DNA from: Acidobacterium sp.
GTDB taxonomy: Bacteria; Acidobacteriota; Terriglobia; Terriglobales; Acidobacteriaceae
Assembly (NCBI GenBank): GCA_003166955.1
Contig: PMUI01000049.1
Span: 10,277 to 74,276, forward strand
Length of the DNA stretch: 64,000 nt
Direction of reading: 5' to 3'
Positions 15,868 through 26,103 of the stretch are shown here, one piece after another (within the stretch, counting starts at the first letter, position 1; each line of letters begins with the position of its first letter). Under the pieces are notes generated by a model that did not search any database, was not told the origin of the DNA, and was given only the letters and a program-made list of their open reading frames with translations. A program made the position numbers and the translations under genes.

Positions 15868-17229
15868 ATGCGTCCGACGGCCATTGAAATTATCGTGTGT
15901 TGTTTGCTGTCCGCGGGGTTAACCGCACAGGGCCAGTCCGCAGCTGGATCGCACCCTGCGAGGGTGGAAACATGGGTGGGAACATGGGCCTCGTCGCAGC
16001 AGATTCCGGAGCCGCGCAATGCGCTGCCGGTCGACGACCTGCGCGACGCGACGGTGCGGCAGGTTTTTCATCTGTCGATCGGCGGCAGCACGCTGCGGGT
16101 GCGGCTGTCGAATACGTTTGGCACGCAGCCGCTGCATTTCACATCGGTTCATATCGCGCGGCCCATCGCGACGACGACTCCAGCGGGCGGGCCGATGGTC
16201 GGGCCGGATGTCGATGCGGCCACGGACCGGGCGCTGACGTTCAACGGTGCTGCCGACGTCGTGGTTCCGGCGGGCGCCGAGTATTTGTCCGATCCCATCG
16301 ACTATGCGGTGACTCCACTGTCCAGCCTCGCGGTGAGCTTTCATCTGGGCGAGCCGCCGGTGGGGGAGACGGGGCATCCCGGATCGCGCGAAACGACGTT
16401 CTACGTGCACGGCGACAAGACTGGCGCGGCGGAGCTGCCCGACGCGAAGCAGATTGAGCACTGGTATCAGGTTTCCGGGATCGATGTGGAAGCGCCGCCC
16501 CAGGCTGGGGCAATCGTGGCGCTCGGCGATTCGATCACGGACGGGCATGGGGCAACCACGAACGCCAACGACCGCTGGACGGATGTGCTGGCGGAGCGGC
16601 TGCAGGGTTCAGCGGCGACGAAGAATCTGAGCGTGCTGAATATGGGCACGGGCGGCAATCGTCTGCTGAACGACGGCCTGGGGCCGAATGCGCTGGCGCG
16701 TTTCGGTCGCGACGTAATTGCGCAGAATGGCGCGCGGTATCTGATCGTCTTCGAGGGCGTGAATGACCTGGGCACCCTGATGCGGGACAGCCCGGTGACG
16801 GCTGCTGCGCATGCAGCGCTGGTGGCGCGGATGGAGGACGCTTATCAACAGATGATTGAGCGTGCGCACGCGCATGAGATCGAGGCCATTGGGGCGACGA
16901 TCACGCCTTTTGGGGGATCGGCGTATACCAAGCTGGATCCCGACGCGGAGGCGGACCGGCAGGCGGTCAACGCGTGGATTCGCGCTGCGGGGCATTTCGA
17001 TGCGGTCGTTGATTTCGATGTGGCAGTGCACGATCCACAGCAGCCGGATCGGCTTTTGGCGGCGGATGACTGCGGAGACCATCTGCATCCTTCGCCCGCA
17101 GGGTATCGGGCGATGGCCGAGGCGATTCCTCTGGCCTTGTTTTCCCAGCCGCCAGCGAGTGGGCCGGCTGGTTCCGGCCGTGACCAGCGTGGCGTGCATC
17201 ACAGCGCGGGAGAGGCGGGATCGCGCTAG
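15868..17229 (+). CDS. Secreted SGNH/GDSL-family hydrolase
   Basis: A 453-residue protein with an N-terminal signal peptide (cleavage near AQG-Q). An N-terminal beta-sandwich of about 200 residues (VETWVGTWASSQ, FHLSIGGSTLRVRLSNTFG) precedes an SGNH hydrolase domain. Block I is ALGDSITDGHG with the nucleophile Ser, the central GTGGNRLL and GVNDLG supply oxyanion-hole residues, and DDCGDHLHPS holds the Asp/His pair. This two-domain form is typical of secreted carbohydrate or acyl esterases such as rhamnogalacturonan acetylesterase-like enzymes. The substrate is not determinable here. The C-terminal 40 residues are low-complexity. It ends 8 nt before queC. Confidence 0.88.
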   Translation: MRPTAIEIIVCCLLSAGLTAQGQSAAGSHPARVETWVGTWASSQQIPEPRNALPVDDLRDATVRQVFHLSIGGSTLRVRLSNTFGTQPLHFTSVHIARPIATTTPAGGPMVGPDVDAATDRALTFNGAADVVVPAGAEYLSDPIDYAVTPLSSLAVSFHLGEPPVGETGHPGSRETTFYVHGDKTGAAELPDAKQIEHWYQVSGIDVEAPPQAGAIVALGDSITDGHGATTNANDRWTDVLAERLQGSAATKNLSVLNMGTGGNRLLNDGLGPNALARFGRDVIAQNGARYLIVFEGVNDLGTLMRDSPVTAAAHAALVARMEDAYQQMIERAHAHEIEAIGATITPFGGSAYTKLDPDAEADRQAVNAWIRAAGHFDAVVDFDVAVHDPQQPDRLLAADDCGDHLHPSPAGYRAMAEAIPLALFSQPPASGPAGSGRDQRGVHHSAGEAGSR

Positions 17230-17237
17230 CATAGAGG

Positions 17238-17999
17238 GTGGTCGAGCGGAGCGGAATCGGGAGCGGAATCGGGCACAGGGAACGAGCGGTGGTATGCCTG
17301 TCCGGAGGCATGGATTCGTGCGTGTGTGCGGCACTGGCAGCGCGGGACTACGAAGTGTATGCGCTGCACTGCAGCTACGGGCAGCGCACCGAGGATCGCG
17401 AGTGCCAGGCGGCGCATGCGGTGGCCGATCGGCTGGGGTTCCGCGATTTTCTGAGGCTGAGGCTGGACATTTTCCGGCGCATCGGTGGATCGGCGCTGAC
17501 TGACTTGCGGATCGATGTGCCGGAGGCGCCTGCTGATGGCGCGGCCATTGGCGCGGAGATTCCTGTCACCTACGTCCCCTTTCGCAACGCGCATTTTTTG
17601 TCGGCAGCGGTGAGCTGGGCCGAGGTGCTGGGCGCGCGGACGGTGTTGATCGGAGCGGTGGAGCAGGACAGCTCGGGATATCCGGACTGCCGGCTGGCGT
17701 ACTATGAGGCGTTTCAGGAGCTGATTCGCAAAGGAACGCGGGAGGGCGACATCGTTGTGAAGACGCCGCTCATCCATATGCAGAAGTGGCAGATTGTGGC
17801 GCTCGGCCTTGAACTGGCCGCGCCGCTGGATTTAACGTGGTCGTGCTATTCGGGCTCAGAGGTTGCGTGCGGCGTGTGCGAGAGCTGTGTGCTGCGCCTG
17901 CGGGCCTTCGAGCGGGCCGGAGCGAAGGACCCGATCCGCTATGCGAACAGGTGGGCGGGACCGGAAGCCGGGGAGACAAATCAGGAGGGCGCGGCGTGA
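17238..17999 (+). CDS. queC: 7-cyano-7-deazaguanine (preQ0) synthase QueC
   Basis: A 253-residue protein of the PP-loop ATPase family. VVCLSGGMDSCVCAALAA is the ATP-pyrophosphatase loop, ALHCSYGQRTEDRE is the QueC signature, and VTYVPFRNAHFLSAA and IGAVEQDSSGYPDC match the substrate site. A four-cysteine zinc site is formed by CYSG..CGVCESC near residues 209-223. QueC converts 7-carboxy-7-deazaguanine to preQ0 in queuosine synthesis. The GTG at 17238 is used; a GTG closer to AVVCLSGG would give the usual short N-terminus and is an alternative start. No other queuosine gene is in the window. Confidence 0.93.
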   Translation: MVERSGIGSGIGHRERAVVCLSGGMDSCVCAALAARDYEVYALHCSYGQRTEDRECQAAHAVADRLGFRDFLRLRLDIFRRIGGSALTDLRIDVPEAPADGAAIGAEIPVTYVPFRNAHFLSAAVSWAEVLGARTVLIGAVEQDSSGYPDCRLAYYEAFQELIRKGTREGDIVVKTPLIHMQKWQIVALGLELAAPLDLTWSCYSGSEVACGVCESCVLRLRAFERAGAKDPIRYANRWAGPEAGETNQEGAA

Positions 18000-18027
18000 C
18001 CGTGCTTTCCAGCGGAGAGGAATGACT

Positions 18028-19137
18028 ATGCAGATGAAGAACTTTGGTCCGCGCCTTGCGCTGGCCGCACTTTTTGGAACTGTGCTGTTGGTGGCGGCCC
18101 AGGCACCAACGGGAAAGATTCACGGGCATGTGACCGATCCGACGGGTTCGCCGGTGAGCAGCGGGACAATCTCGCTGTATGCAGGCGGGGCGACGTCGGG
18201 AGACGCGAAATACACGCTTCCGGTGGACACCGGCGAGTACAAAGGCGAAGTGGCGCCGGGGTCTTACACGCTGGTCTACCGCGAGCCGACGACGCCGAAG
18301 GATAAGGTAGTCGATCAGATAGACAACGTGAAGGTGACCGCCGGCGGCGACACGCTGCAGGACGACGACATGTCGCGGCAGGATTATGTGAGTAAGATGT
18401 CCCCGGAACAGCGGAAGGCGCTGGAGGAGACCAAGGCGAAGAACGCTGAGATTCTGAAGGAAAACTCGACGATCAAGAATCTGAACGGGGATCTGGCGAA
18501 GGCGCGTTCGGATCGCGCCAACAAGAATTTTCAGGAGGCTGCCGAGTTGATGCAGAGGGACGTCGCGTTGAAGCCCACCGAGGCGCTGCTGTGGGTGGAG
18601 CTAGGCGAGGCGCAGCTGGGGCTGAAGCAGTATGCGGATTCGGAAACATCGCTGCAGAAGGGCATCCAACTCGACGCGGGGGGGAAGAAGCCGAATGCAG
18701 AGGTGGAAGGCGCAGCGGGGAATGCGCTGGGCGAGGCTTACGGTTCGGAAGGCAAGATTCCGGAAGCGCAGGCAGCCTATGATGCGGCAGCGAAGGTGAA
18801 TCCGACGGGCGCGTCGATGTACTACACGAACGAAGCGATCGTGATGGATCGAAACAATCAGCTGGACGCGACAGTGGCGGCGGCAGACAAGGCGATTGCA
18901 GCCGATCCGACAAAGCCGATTCCGTACTACCTGAAGGGGAAAGCGCTGATCAACAAGGCGACCATCGATCCCAAGACGCAAAAGATCATTGCGCCGCCCG
19001 GGACCGAGGAGGCGTACCAGAAATATCTGGACCTGGCGCCAACGGGGCCGTTCGCAGGCGATGCGAAGCAGGTGCTGGCGGAGCTGAACCAGACACAAAG
19101 CACCAGCTACAAGGCTACGTCGAAGAAGCCCCACTAA
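18028..19137 (+). CDS. Exported TPR protein with N-terminal carboxypeptidase-regulatory-like domain
   Basis: A 369-residue protein starting at the ATG 18028, with GGAGAGG upstream; two nearby ATGs give almost the same protein. A signal peptide (LALAALFGTVLLVAAQA) is followed by a beta-sandwich CarboxypepD_reg-like domain (GKIHGHVTDPTGSPVSSGTI). After a Lys/Glu-rich coiled stretch come about four TPR-like repeats (ALLWVELGEAQLGLKQYADS and ASMYYTNEAIVMDRNNQLDA). It probably acts as a scaffold in the periplasm; its partners are unknown. It is followed by moeA on the same strand, about 80 nt downstream. Confidence 0.87.
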   Translation: MQMKNFGPRLALAALFGTVLLVAAQAPTGKIHGHVTDPTGSPVSSGTISLYAGGATSGDAKYTLPVDTGEYKGEVAPGSYTLVYREPTTPKDKVVDQIDNVKVTAGGDTLQDDDMSRQDYVSKMSPEQRKALEETKAKNAEILKENSTIKNLNGDLAKARSDRANKNFQEAAELMQRDVALKPTEALLWVELGEAQLGLKQYADSETSLQKGIQLDAGGKKPNAEVEGAAGNALGEAYGSEGKIPEAQAAYDAAAKVNPTGASMYYTNEAIVMDRNNQLDATVAAADKAIAADPTKPIPYYLKGKALINKATIDPKTQKIIAPPGTEEAYQKYLDLAPTGPFAGDAKQVLAELNQTQSTSYKATSKKPH

Positions 19138-19220
19138 CCGGAACGAAACGAGGAGCGCCGGATTCTCGCCAGGGGGTGGGCGGGACGGCGCTCTTTCTTT
19201 TTGCGACAATCGTCTCGGGT

Positions 19221-20462
19221 ATGAGCGGCGAATCTCCATCGATCGTGCTCAGCTACGAACACGCTGCCTCCGTGGTCCGGCGTCAGGCGGAGAGGGTGCG
19301 CGCGGACGGGGCGCCGGCGCGCGGCGTGGAGCGGGTCTCGCTGACGGAAAGCGCGGGGCGCGTACTGGCGGAATCCGTGGTTGCCGATCGGGATCAGCCG
19401 CCCTTTGCGCGGGCGACACGGGACGGATTCGCGTGCCGCGTCGCGGACCTGGGCGCGGGGGGGTTGCGTGTGGTGGGCCAGTTGCGCGCCGGGGAGGCGT
19501 GGACGCTGGGGGCGATCCGGCCGGGAGAAGCGGTGGAAATCATGACGGGCGCAGCTGTGCCGCCCGGCGCAGACTGCGTTGTGATGGTGGAGCACGTGGC
19601 TGCTGCCGAAGGGTGGGTCAGCCTGTCGGCGCCGCGCGAGCTTGCGCCGGGAGAGAACATTGTGCCGGCCGGGGCAGAGGCGCAGGCTGGTGACGTCGTG
19701 GTGCCGGCAGGGCAGCGGCTGGGCGTGGCGGAGATTGCCGCTGCGGCGGCCTGCGGCGCGGCGAAGCTGCCGGTTTTTGCGAGGCCGCGCGTGGCGATTC
19801 TGGCCACGGGCGACGAACTGGTGGACGTGACCGAGAAGCCCCAGGCGCATCAGATTCGCAACTCAAACAGTTACTCATTAGCGCAGCAGGCGAGAGCGGC
19901 GGGAGCAGAGCCGGAGGTTTTCCCTGTCGTGCGCGACGATGAGGCGGCGACGGAGCGGGCGATCCGAGAAGCTTCGAGTCGCGATCTGGTGGTGCTGACG
20001 GGCGGAGTGTCGATGGGGAAGTTCGATTTTGTGGAGCAGGCGCTGCTGGCTCTGGGAGCGGAATTTTTCTTTACAGGAGCGCGCATTCAACCGGGGAAGC
20101 CTGTGGTATTTGGAAGGCTGACGGATACCTATTTCTTTGGGCTGCCGGGAAATCCCATCTCGACGATGGTGACGTTTGCCCTGTTTGCCGCGCCTCTTTT
20201 GCGGGCGATGGGCGGCGAGACCGACGCCAGGCCGCACTTCGGGATGGCCACGGTCGAAGAAGAGGTTCGCGTGAAAGCGGGACTGACGCGATTTCTGCCG
20301 GCGAGTATCCACACCGATGTTCGTGGGGCGCGGGTCCGGCACATTGCATGGCAGGGGTCCGGAGATCTGGCGGCCGCGGCAAAAGCGAATGGATTCCTGG
20401 TGGTTCCGGAAACCTCGGAGCGAGTGGCGGCCGGAGAGATTGTAACCGTGCTTGAGATTTGA
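19221..20462 (+). CDS. moeA: Molybdopterin molybdenumtransferase MoeA
   Basis: A 413-residue protein, usual MoeA length. The order of motifs is standard: an N-terminal domain with PPFARATRDGFACR, the beta domain with VEIMTGAAVPPGADCVVMVE, then the MogA-like domain with ARPRVAILATGDELVD, RNSNSYSLAQQ, VVLTGGVSMGKFDFV and FGLPGNPISTMVTF. A C-terminal MoeA domain IV closes the protein. It inserts molybdate into adenylylated molybdopterin in molybdenum cofactor synthesis. The ATG 19221 is used; no strong ribosome-binding site is seen. Other moa/moe genes are not nearby. Confidence 0.95.
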   Translation: MSGESPSIVLSYEHAASVVRRQAERVRADGAPARGVERVSLTESAGRVLAESVVADRDQPPFARATRDGFACRVADLGAGGLRVVGQLRAGEAWTLGAIRPGEAVEIMTGAAVPPGADCVVMVEHVAAAEGWVSLSAPRELAPGENIVPAGAEAQAGDVVVPAGQRLGVAEIAAAAACGAAKLPVFARPRVAILATGDELVDVTEKPQAHQIRNSNSYSLAQQARAAGAEPEVFPVVRDDEAATERAIREASSRDLVVLTGGVSMGKFDFVEQALLALGAEFFFTGARIQPGKPVVFGRLTDTYFFGLPGNPISTMVTFALFAAPLLRAMGGETDARPHFGMATVEEEVRVKAGLTRFLPASIHTDVRGARVRHIAWQGSGDLAAAAKANGFLVVPETSERVAAGEIVTVLEI

Positions 20463-20495
20463 AGGGCAGCCAGTAGCCAGTAGCGAGTAGCTGCT

Positions 20496-21323
20496 TTAGG
20501 CGATGTGGTAGGCGCGGGCGGCGGTGGTGTGGAAGAGCGCTTCGCATTCGGCGTCGGAAAGCGACGCGGCGAACCGCTCGACGGTGCGTACCCAATCCAC
20601 GTAGGTAGTGGCAACCCGGCAGACGGGCCAGTCGGAGCCGAACATGAGCCGCGCGGGCGTGAAGGCTTCGAGCGCGACTTCCACGTAGGGAAGAATCTGC
20701 GCATAGGTCCAGGTCGCGTAGTCCGCCTCAGTTGCGACGCCGGAGAGTTTGCAGAAGACGTTGGGGCGGCGGGCGAGATCGGCCAGGTTGTGTGCCCAGG
20801 GCTGGAGTTCCTCCGCGCGGATCGGAGGCTTGGCGATGTGATCGAGCACGAAAGCCTGGTTCGGATGGCGATCGACGAGGCGGATCGCCGCGGGAAGCTG
20901 ATGGTGGAGGATGAGGAGGTCGTAGGTGAGGTTAAGGGTGCGGAGCTGCACGAGGCCGTGGTTGAAGTCGGCGCGATCCATGTAGGCGTCGGGTTCCGCC
21001 TGCAGGACATGACGGATGCCTTTGAGCCGGGGATTGGCGGCGAGGCGCGCGAGGAGATCGGCGATGGCGGGGTGGGCGAGGGGGACCCAGCCGACGACTC
21101 CAGTAATCCAGGAATGCTGGGCGGCGTAGTCGAGGAGCGCTTCAGTTTCGGCGATGGTTTGGCACGCCTGGACGGAGATGACGGAGTCGATGCTCGCAGC
21201 GGCCATCTCGGGCGCAAGGTCGCTGGGGAGGAAGTCACGCCGAATCGCGGCCATCGCGTCGTCGATCCAGCTGTATTCATCGGAAGAGTAGCGCCAGAAG
21301 TGTTGATGTGCGTCGATGCGCAT
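20496..21323 (-). CDS. Amidohydrolase_2 family lactonase-like enzyme
   Basis: A 275-residue metal-dependent TIM-barrel hydrolase of the COG3618 group, which includes L-fuconolactonase and L-rhamnono-1,4-lactonase. Metal-site motifs are the N-terminal RIDAHQHFWRY, the central AFVLDHIAKPP and the C-terminal LMFGSDWPV. The presence of a GH78 rhamnosidase about 6 kb away makes a sugar-acid lactone from rhamnose or fucose a reasonable substrate, but this is inference. It is convergent with moeA and lies just downstream of rdgB on the same strand. Confidence 0.88.
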   Translation of the reverse strand: MRIDAHQHFWRYSSDEYSWIDDAMAAIRRDFLPSDLAPEMAAASIDSVISVQACQTIAETEALLDYAAQHSWITGVVGWVPLAHPAIADLLARLAANPRLKGIRHVLQAEPDAYMDRADFNHGLVQLRTLNLTYDLLILHHQLPAAIRLVDRHPNQAFVLDHIAKPPIRAEELQPWAHNLADLARRPNVFCKLSGVATEADYATWTYAQILPYVEVALEAFTPARLMFGSDWPVCRVATTYVDWVRTVERFAASLSDAECEALFHTTAARAYHIA

Positions 21324-21381
21324 AGCAGGTGTTGACGGTAGGTATTGTATCCGCGGATCGAAAGTGGTGCGGGCAGTTCGA

Positions 21382-22026
21382 TTATTGCGGCGAGGCGGGA
21401 GTACGCAACAGCTTCCTGAGTTCGGGCAGGAGGGCGCGAAACGCGCGGCCGCGGTGGCTGAGCGCGTGCTTCTGATCGAGGGAGATCTCCGCCATGGTGA
21501 AGCGCAACTCGGGGATCAGGAAGAGCGGATCGTAGCCGAAACCGCCTGTGCCACGGGGATCCGTCAGGATCTCGCCGTTGACGAAGCCTTCGGCGGTCAG
21601 CAGCACCGTTCCTTCGCGGGCGACGGCCAGGGCACAACGGTAGCGGGCGGTGCGTTGGGTGATGCCGCGCATGCGGGACATGAGGTAGAGATTGTTCCGG
21701 GCGTCTATGGAAAGGCCGCCGCTGACGCCGCGCGGCTCGAAGCCCGCGTCCTCGGCAAAGCGCGCAGAGCGAATCCCTGGTTCGCCCCCCAACGCGTCGA
21801 CCTCGAGGCCCGAGTCGTCGGCCAGCACCAGGCCGGGATTGAAGCGGCTATAGTACTGCGCTTTCAGGCGGGCGTTGCCTGCGAAGGTGGGCTCGTCTTC
21901 CGCAGGAGGAGCGATCTCTTTGAAGTTGGGCGGCGACTCGATGGTAAATCCACCTTCGGCGGCAGCAACAGAAAAGTCGCGCAGCTTGCCGGGATTGGTG
22001 GTGGCAGCACAGAGCGTAACCGTCAC
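21382..22026 (-). CDS. rdgB: dITP/XTP pyrophosphatase RdgB/HAM1
   Basis: A 214-residue protein. Family motifs appear in order: the N-terminal CAATTNPGKLRDF phosphate-binding region, PTFAGNARLKAQYY, LADDSGLEVDALGG, GTGGFGYDPLF and the C-terminal LSHRGRAFRALLPEL. The enzyme removes non-canonical purine nucleoside triphosphates (dITP, XTP) from the nucleotide pool. It lies 9 nt downstream of the glycosylase gene on the same strand, so a nucleotide/DNA-repair pair is likely cotranscribed. Confidence 0.95.
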   Translation of the reverse strand: MTVTLCAATTNPGKLRDFSVAAAEGGFTIESPPNFKEIAPPAEDEPTFAGNARLKAQYYSRFNPGLVLADDSGLEVDALGGEPGIRSARFAEDAGFEPRGVSGGLSIDARNNLYLMSRMRGITQRTARYRCALAVAREGTVLLTAEGFVNGEILTDPRGTGGFGYDPLFLIPELRFTMAEISLDQKHALSHRGRAFRALLPELRKLLRTPASPQ

Positions 22027-22035
22027 CGTTTCATT

Positions 22036-22800
22036 TTATGCGCGGGGTTCGCGAGGCGCGACTTTTTTCAGGTCAAAGGAAAGCGGGCAGCCGTCGCAGC
22101 GGGCTACACGGCCGCAGTGTGTCTTGCCGATCTGGACGGCGAGGGCATGAAATTCGTTGTAGTGGCGGGCGAGGCCTCCGGGGCTCTCGCCCCTCCGTTC
22201 CGCGGCGAAGGCCTGCTCGGCGAGGGCCTGAAGCCCGGAATATTTCGCGTTCTGCGGCGCGAGTCCGTGCCGAATCGCAATGCGTCGCAGATACTCATCG
22301 ACGACCATGGCTGGGGCGCCGAGGGCGTAGAGGAGAATGGCGTCGGCGGTTTCCTGACCGACGCCGGGCAGGGCGAGCAACTGGTCGCGGATGGCATGCG
22401 GATCGCCCAAAGCAGCGGCGCGGAGGGCTTCTATGTGGCCACCGTAGTGCGCGTCGAGAAAGCCGACGAAGGCTTTGAGCGCGGCCGCCTTGCGCAGCAT
22501 GAAGCCTGAGGGACGGATCAGATCGCGGAGCTCGGATTCTGAGATTTCGCGCAAGCCGCCGATGGAGAGGACGCCGCGCGCCTCGAGATTCGCGATGGAG
22601 CGCTCGACGGATTTCCAGGCTGTGTTCTGGGTGAGGTAAGCGCCGATGACGACCTCGAACGCGGTTTTGGCCGGCCACCATCGCTGGGGGCCGAAGCGGG
22701 CGACGAGACGGTCGTACATCACGCGCAGGCGGCGGCCGGATTGGCGCAAGTCGGCGGGTGTGGATTGCGCCGGATTACCTGCGCCACGTTTCGCCGCCAT
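22036..22800 (-). CDS. HhH-GPD DNA glycosylase, endonuclease III/MagIII-like
   Basis: A 254-residue helix-hairpin-helix glycosylase related to endonuclease III. The HhH is LALPGVGQETADAILLYALG, followed by the conserved Asp in MVVDEYLRRIAIRHG. The catalytic Lys of bifunctional EndoIII (in GxGxKTA) is replaced by Glu, as in COG2231/MagIII-type monofunctional glycosylases. The C-terminus has three cysteines (THCGRVARCDGC) but the fourth ligand of the usual [4Fe-4S] loop is missing, so the cluster may be absent or altered. The probable function is excision of alkylated bases. It sits directly upstream of rdgB. Confidence 0.88.
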   Translation of the reverse strand: MAAKRGAGNPAQSTPADLRQSGRRLRVMYDRLVARFGPQRWWPAKTAFEVVIGAYLTQNTAWKSVERSIANLEARGVLSIGGLREISESELRDLIRPSGFMLRKAAALKAFVGFLDAHYGGHIEALRAAALGDPHAIRDQLLALPGVGQETADAILLYALGAPAMVVDEYLRRIAIRHGLAPQNAKYSGLQALAEQAFAAERRGESPGGLARHYNEFHALAVQIGKTHCGRVARCDGCPLSFDLKKVAPREPRA

Positions 22801-22917
22801 GCTCTCGATCTTAGAATCTCGTTTGAGAATCGTTTGGACGGTCTCGACGCTCTTATGCTGAAAGGGAACTGAACTCGGGATCCTGGATTCGTCATCTTTG
22901 TTGCATGAGGAGCAGGT

Positions 22918-23919
<1,002 letters not shown>

Positions 23920-23940
23920 GACCTCGCCGGTCGGGCGGAC

Positions 23941-23955
23941 GATCCCTTCGGGATC
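23941..23955. terminator. Hairpin between convergent genes (possible terminator)
   Basis: GATCCC-TTC-GGGATC, a perfect 6-bp stem between the aldo/keto reductase gene and motB, which converge. No T-run follows, so termination is only a suggestion. Confidence 0.3.
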
Positions 23956-23983
23956 TCTGGGAACTGCCGGTTGGTTCGTCCTG

Positions 23984-24768
<785 letters not shown>

Positions 24769-24772
<4 letters not shown>

Positions 24773-25539
24773 CCGCGCTTCTCCGGCTCGCGTGGAGCGT
24801 TGCCCTGAAAGCTGGCGAGTTTGATCTCAATCATGCGGGGATTCATGCCTTCGATGATGGAGATGACGCCTTCGAGGGCCATTTCCTTGAGGCGCTGATC
24901 TTCGCGGGCGCGCTGCCTCAGCTTACCGGCAGCGGGAAGAAAGAAGAGATTGGCTGCGCCCACGCCGTAGATGGTGGCGACGAAGGCGACGGCGATGCCA
25001 CGTCCCACCTGATCCATGTGGTCGAGATGCTGCATCACCTGGATGAGGCCGATGACGGCGCCGATGATGCCGATGGTGGGGGAGAATCCGCCGGCGGATT
25101 CGAAAACGGCGGGAATGCGGGCCTCGTTTTCGCTGATGTTGTCGATCTGGACCTCCATGATGCGGCGCAGCTCGGAGGGCTCGGTGCCGTCGACGGCCAG
25201 CATGAGAGCCTGACGGAGGAAGGGATCGGCAACCATGGGCAGATCCTGATCGAGGGAGACGATGCCTTTGCGGCGTGCTTTGTTGGCGAAGCCGACGATC
25301 TCGCGCAGCAGGGCTTCGCCGCCGCCCTTGCGATGGAAGAAGACGCGCCAGAGATGGACGACGGCCGAGAGCACGGTGGGGAGGGGGAACTGCAGCATAA
25401 CCGCGCCCAGGGTGCCCCCGAAGACGATCATGGCCGCGGTGGGTTGCATCACCTGACCGATGTGCCCGCCCTCGAAGATCAGGCCGGCGAGAATGCCGGC
25501 GAGCGCGAGGAGAATGCCGCCGAGGCTGCCCGCGTCCAT
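24769..25539 (-). CDS. motA: Flagellar motor stator protein MotA
   Basis: A 256-residue inner-membrane protein of the MotA/ExbB family. The start MDAGSLGGILLALAGILAG is chosen; the frame is open further upstream only because it overlaps flbD. Four transmembrane helices are arranged as two pairs around a cytoplasmic loop of about 110 residues. The later pair includes GGFSPTIGIIGAVIGLIQV, containing the conserved Pro near the proton path. The gene begins 4 nt after the flbD stop and overlaps motB, forming flbD-motA-motB. Confidence 0.95.
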
Positions 25540-25543
25540 CAGG

Positions 25544-25834
25544 TTAGTCCTCGGAAAGAGCGGAGTCGACGGGCTGAGGCGAGAGCCGCTCCGGGGAGCG
25601 AGCCGATGCGGGCAGGGGCGTCCATGCGAGCGACTGCAGGTGTCCGGCGGCCTCCGCAAAGACGCGACCGCGGTACGCGATGGTGCGATTGACGACGTCT
25701 TCGCAGGTTTCGAGTACGACGATTTTTTCGCCGTTGATCAGCGTGAGCATGGTGTCCGGCGAGGCTTCGGCGTACTTGATCAGGTCGCTGTTCACGACCA
25801 GAGGATTCCCATTGAGCCGCGTGAGGTGAATCAT
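25544..25834 (-). CDS. flbD: Flagellar protein FlbD
   Basis: A 96-residue protein. The N-terminal 60 residues match the short FlbD family: MIHLTRLNGNPLVVNSDLI, then YAEASPDTMLTLINGEKIVV and VVNRTIAYRG. The C-terminal 35 residues are an extra Pro/Ser-rich tail. FlbD proteins sit at the head of flagellar motor operons in several phyla; their exact role is unclear. The start is the ATG at 25834 with GGAG about 9 nt upstream; the in-frame upstream extension has no support. It is the first gene of flbD-motA-motB and is divergent from the flagellin gene. Confidence 0.9.
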   Translation of the reverse strand: MIHLTRLNGNPLVVNSDLIKYAEASPDTMLTLINGEKIVVLETCEDVVNRTIAYRGRVFAEAAGHLQSLAWTPLPASARSPERLSPQPVDSALSED

Positions 25835-25863
25835 GCTGGGCGTCTCCGCGCGCCTTTTATGGC

Positions 25864-25871
25864 TTATCGGC
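25864..25871 (-). promoter_or_regulatory. Possible sigma-28 -10 element before flbD
   Basis: On the minus strand GCCGATAA, a perfect match to the FliA -10 consensus, ends about 30 nt before the flbD ATG. The -35 position 15 nt further upstream reads TCAC rather than TAAA, so the assignment is weak. Confidence 0.35.
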
Positions 25872-25983
25872 GAAACGTGGGCTAAGGTGAGGGCTCGAAG
25901 GGAGAGCGATTCAGCGGCCGCGCCAGGGCAGCGCGTTGCGGTAGTTCCGCGTGCACGCCGGGGGCCACAGCAACTGACGAACG

Positions 25984-26010
25984 TAATGACGATGGTTTGG
26001 GGGCCGATGA
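25984..26010 (+). promoter_or_regulatory. Sigma-28 (FliA)-type promoter before flagellin
   Basis: TAAT, a 15-nt spacer, then GCCGATGA: one mismatch in each half to the FliA consensus TAAA-N15-GCCGATAA with exact spacing. It lies 94 nt before the flagellin ATG and points toward it, fitting late-class flagellar expression. Confidence 0.6.
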
Positions 26011-26103
26011 AGAGGCTGAGTAAAAGCGGTTCCCAGGGATGCGGAAGGCCGAACGGCCACGCACTCCGTTCAGGAACCCCTATTTCAGAATGGAGAAAAG
26101 AAA

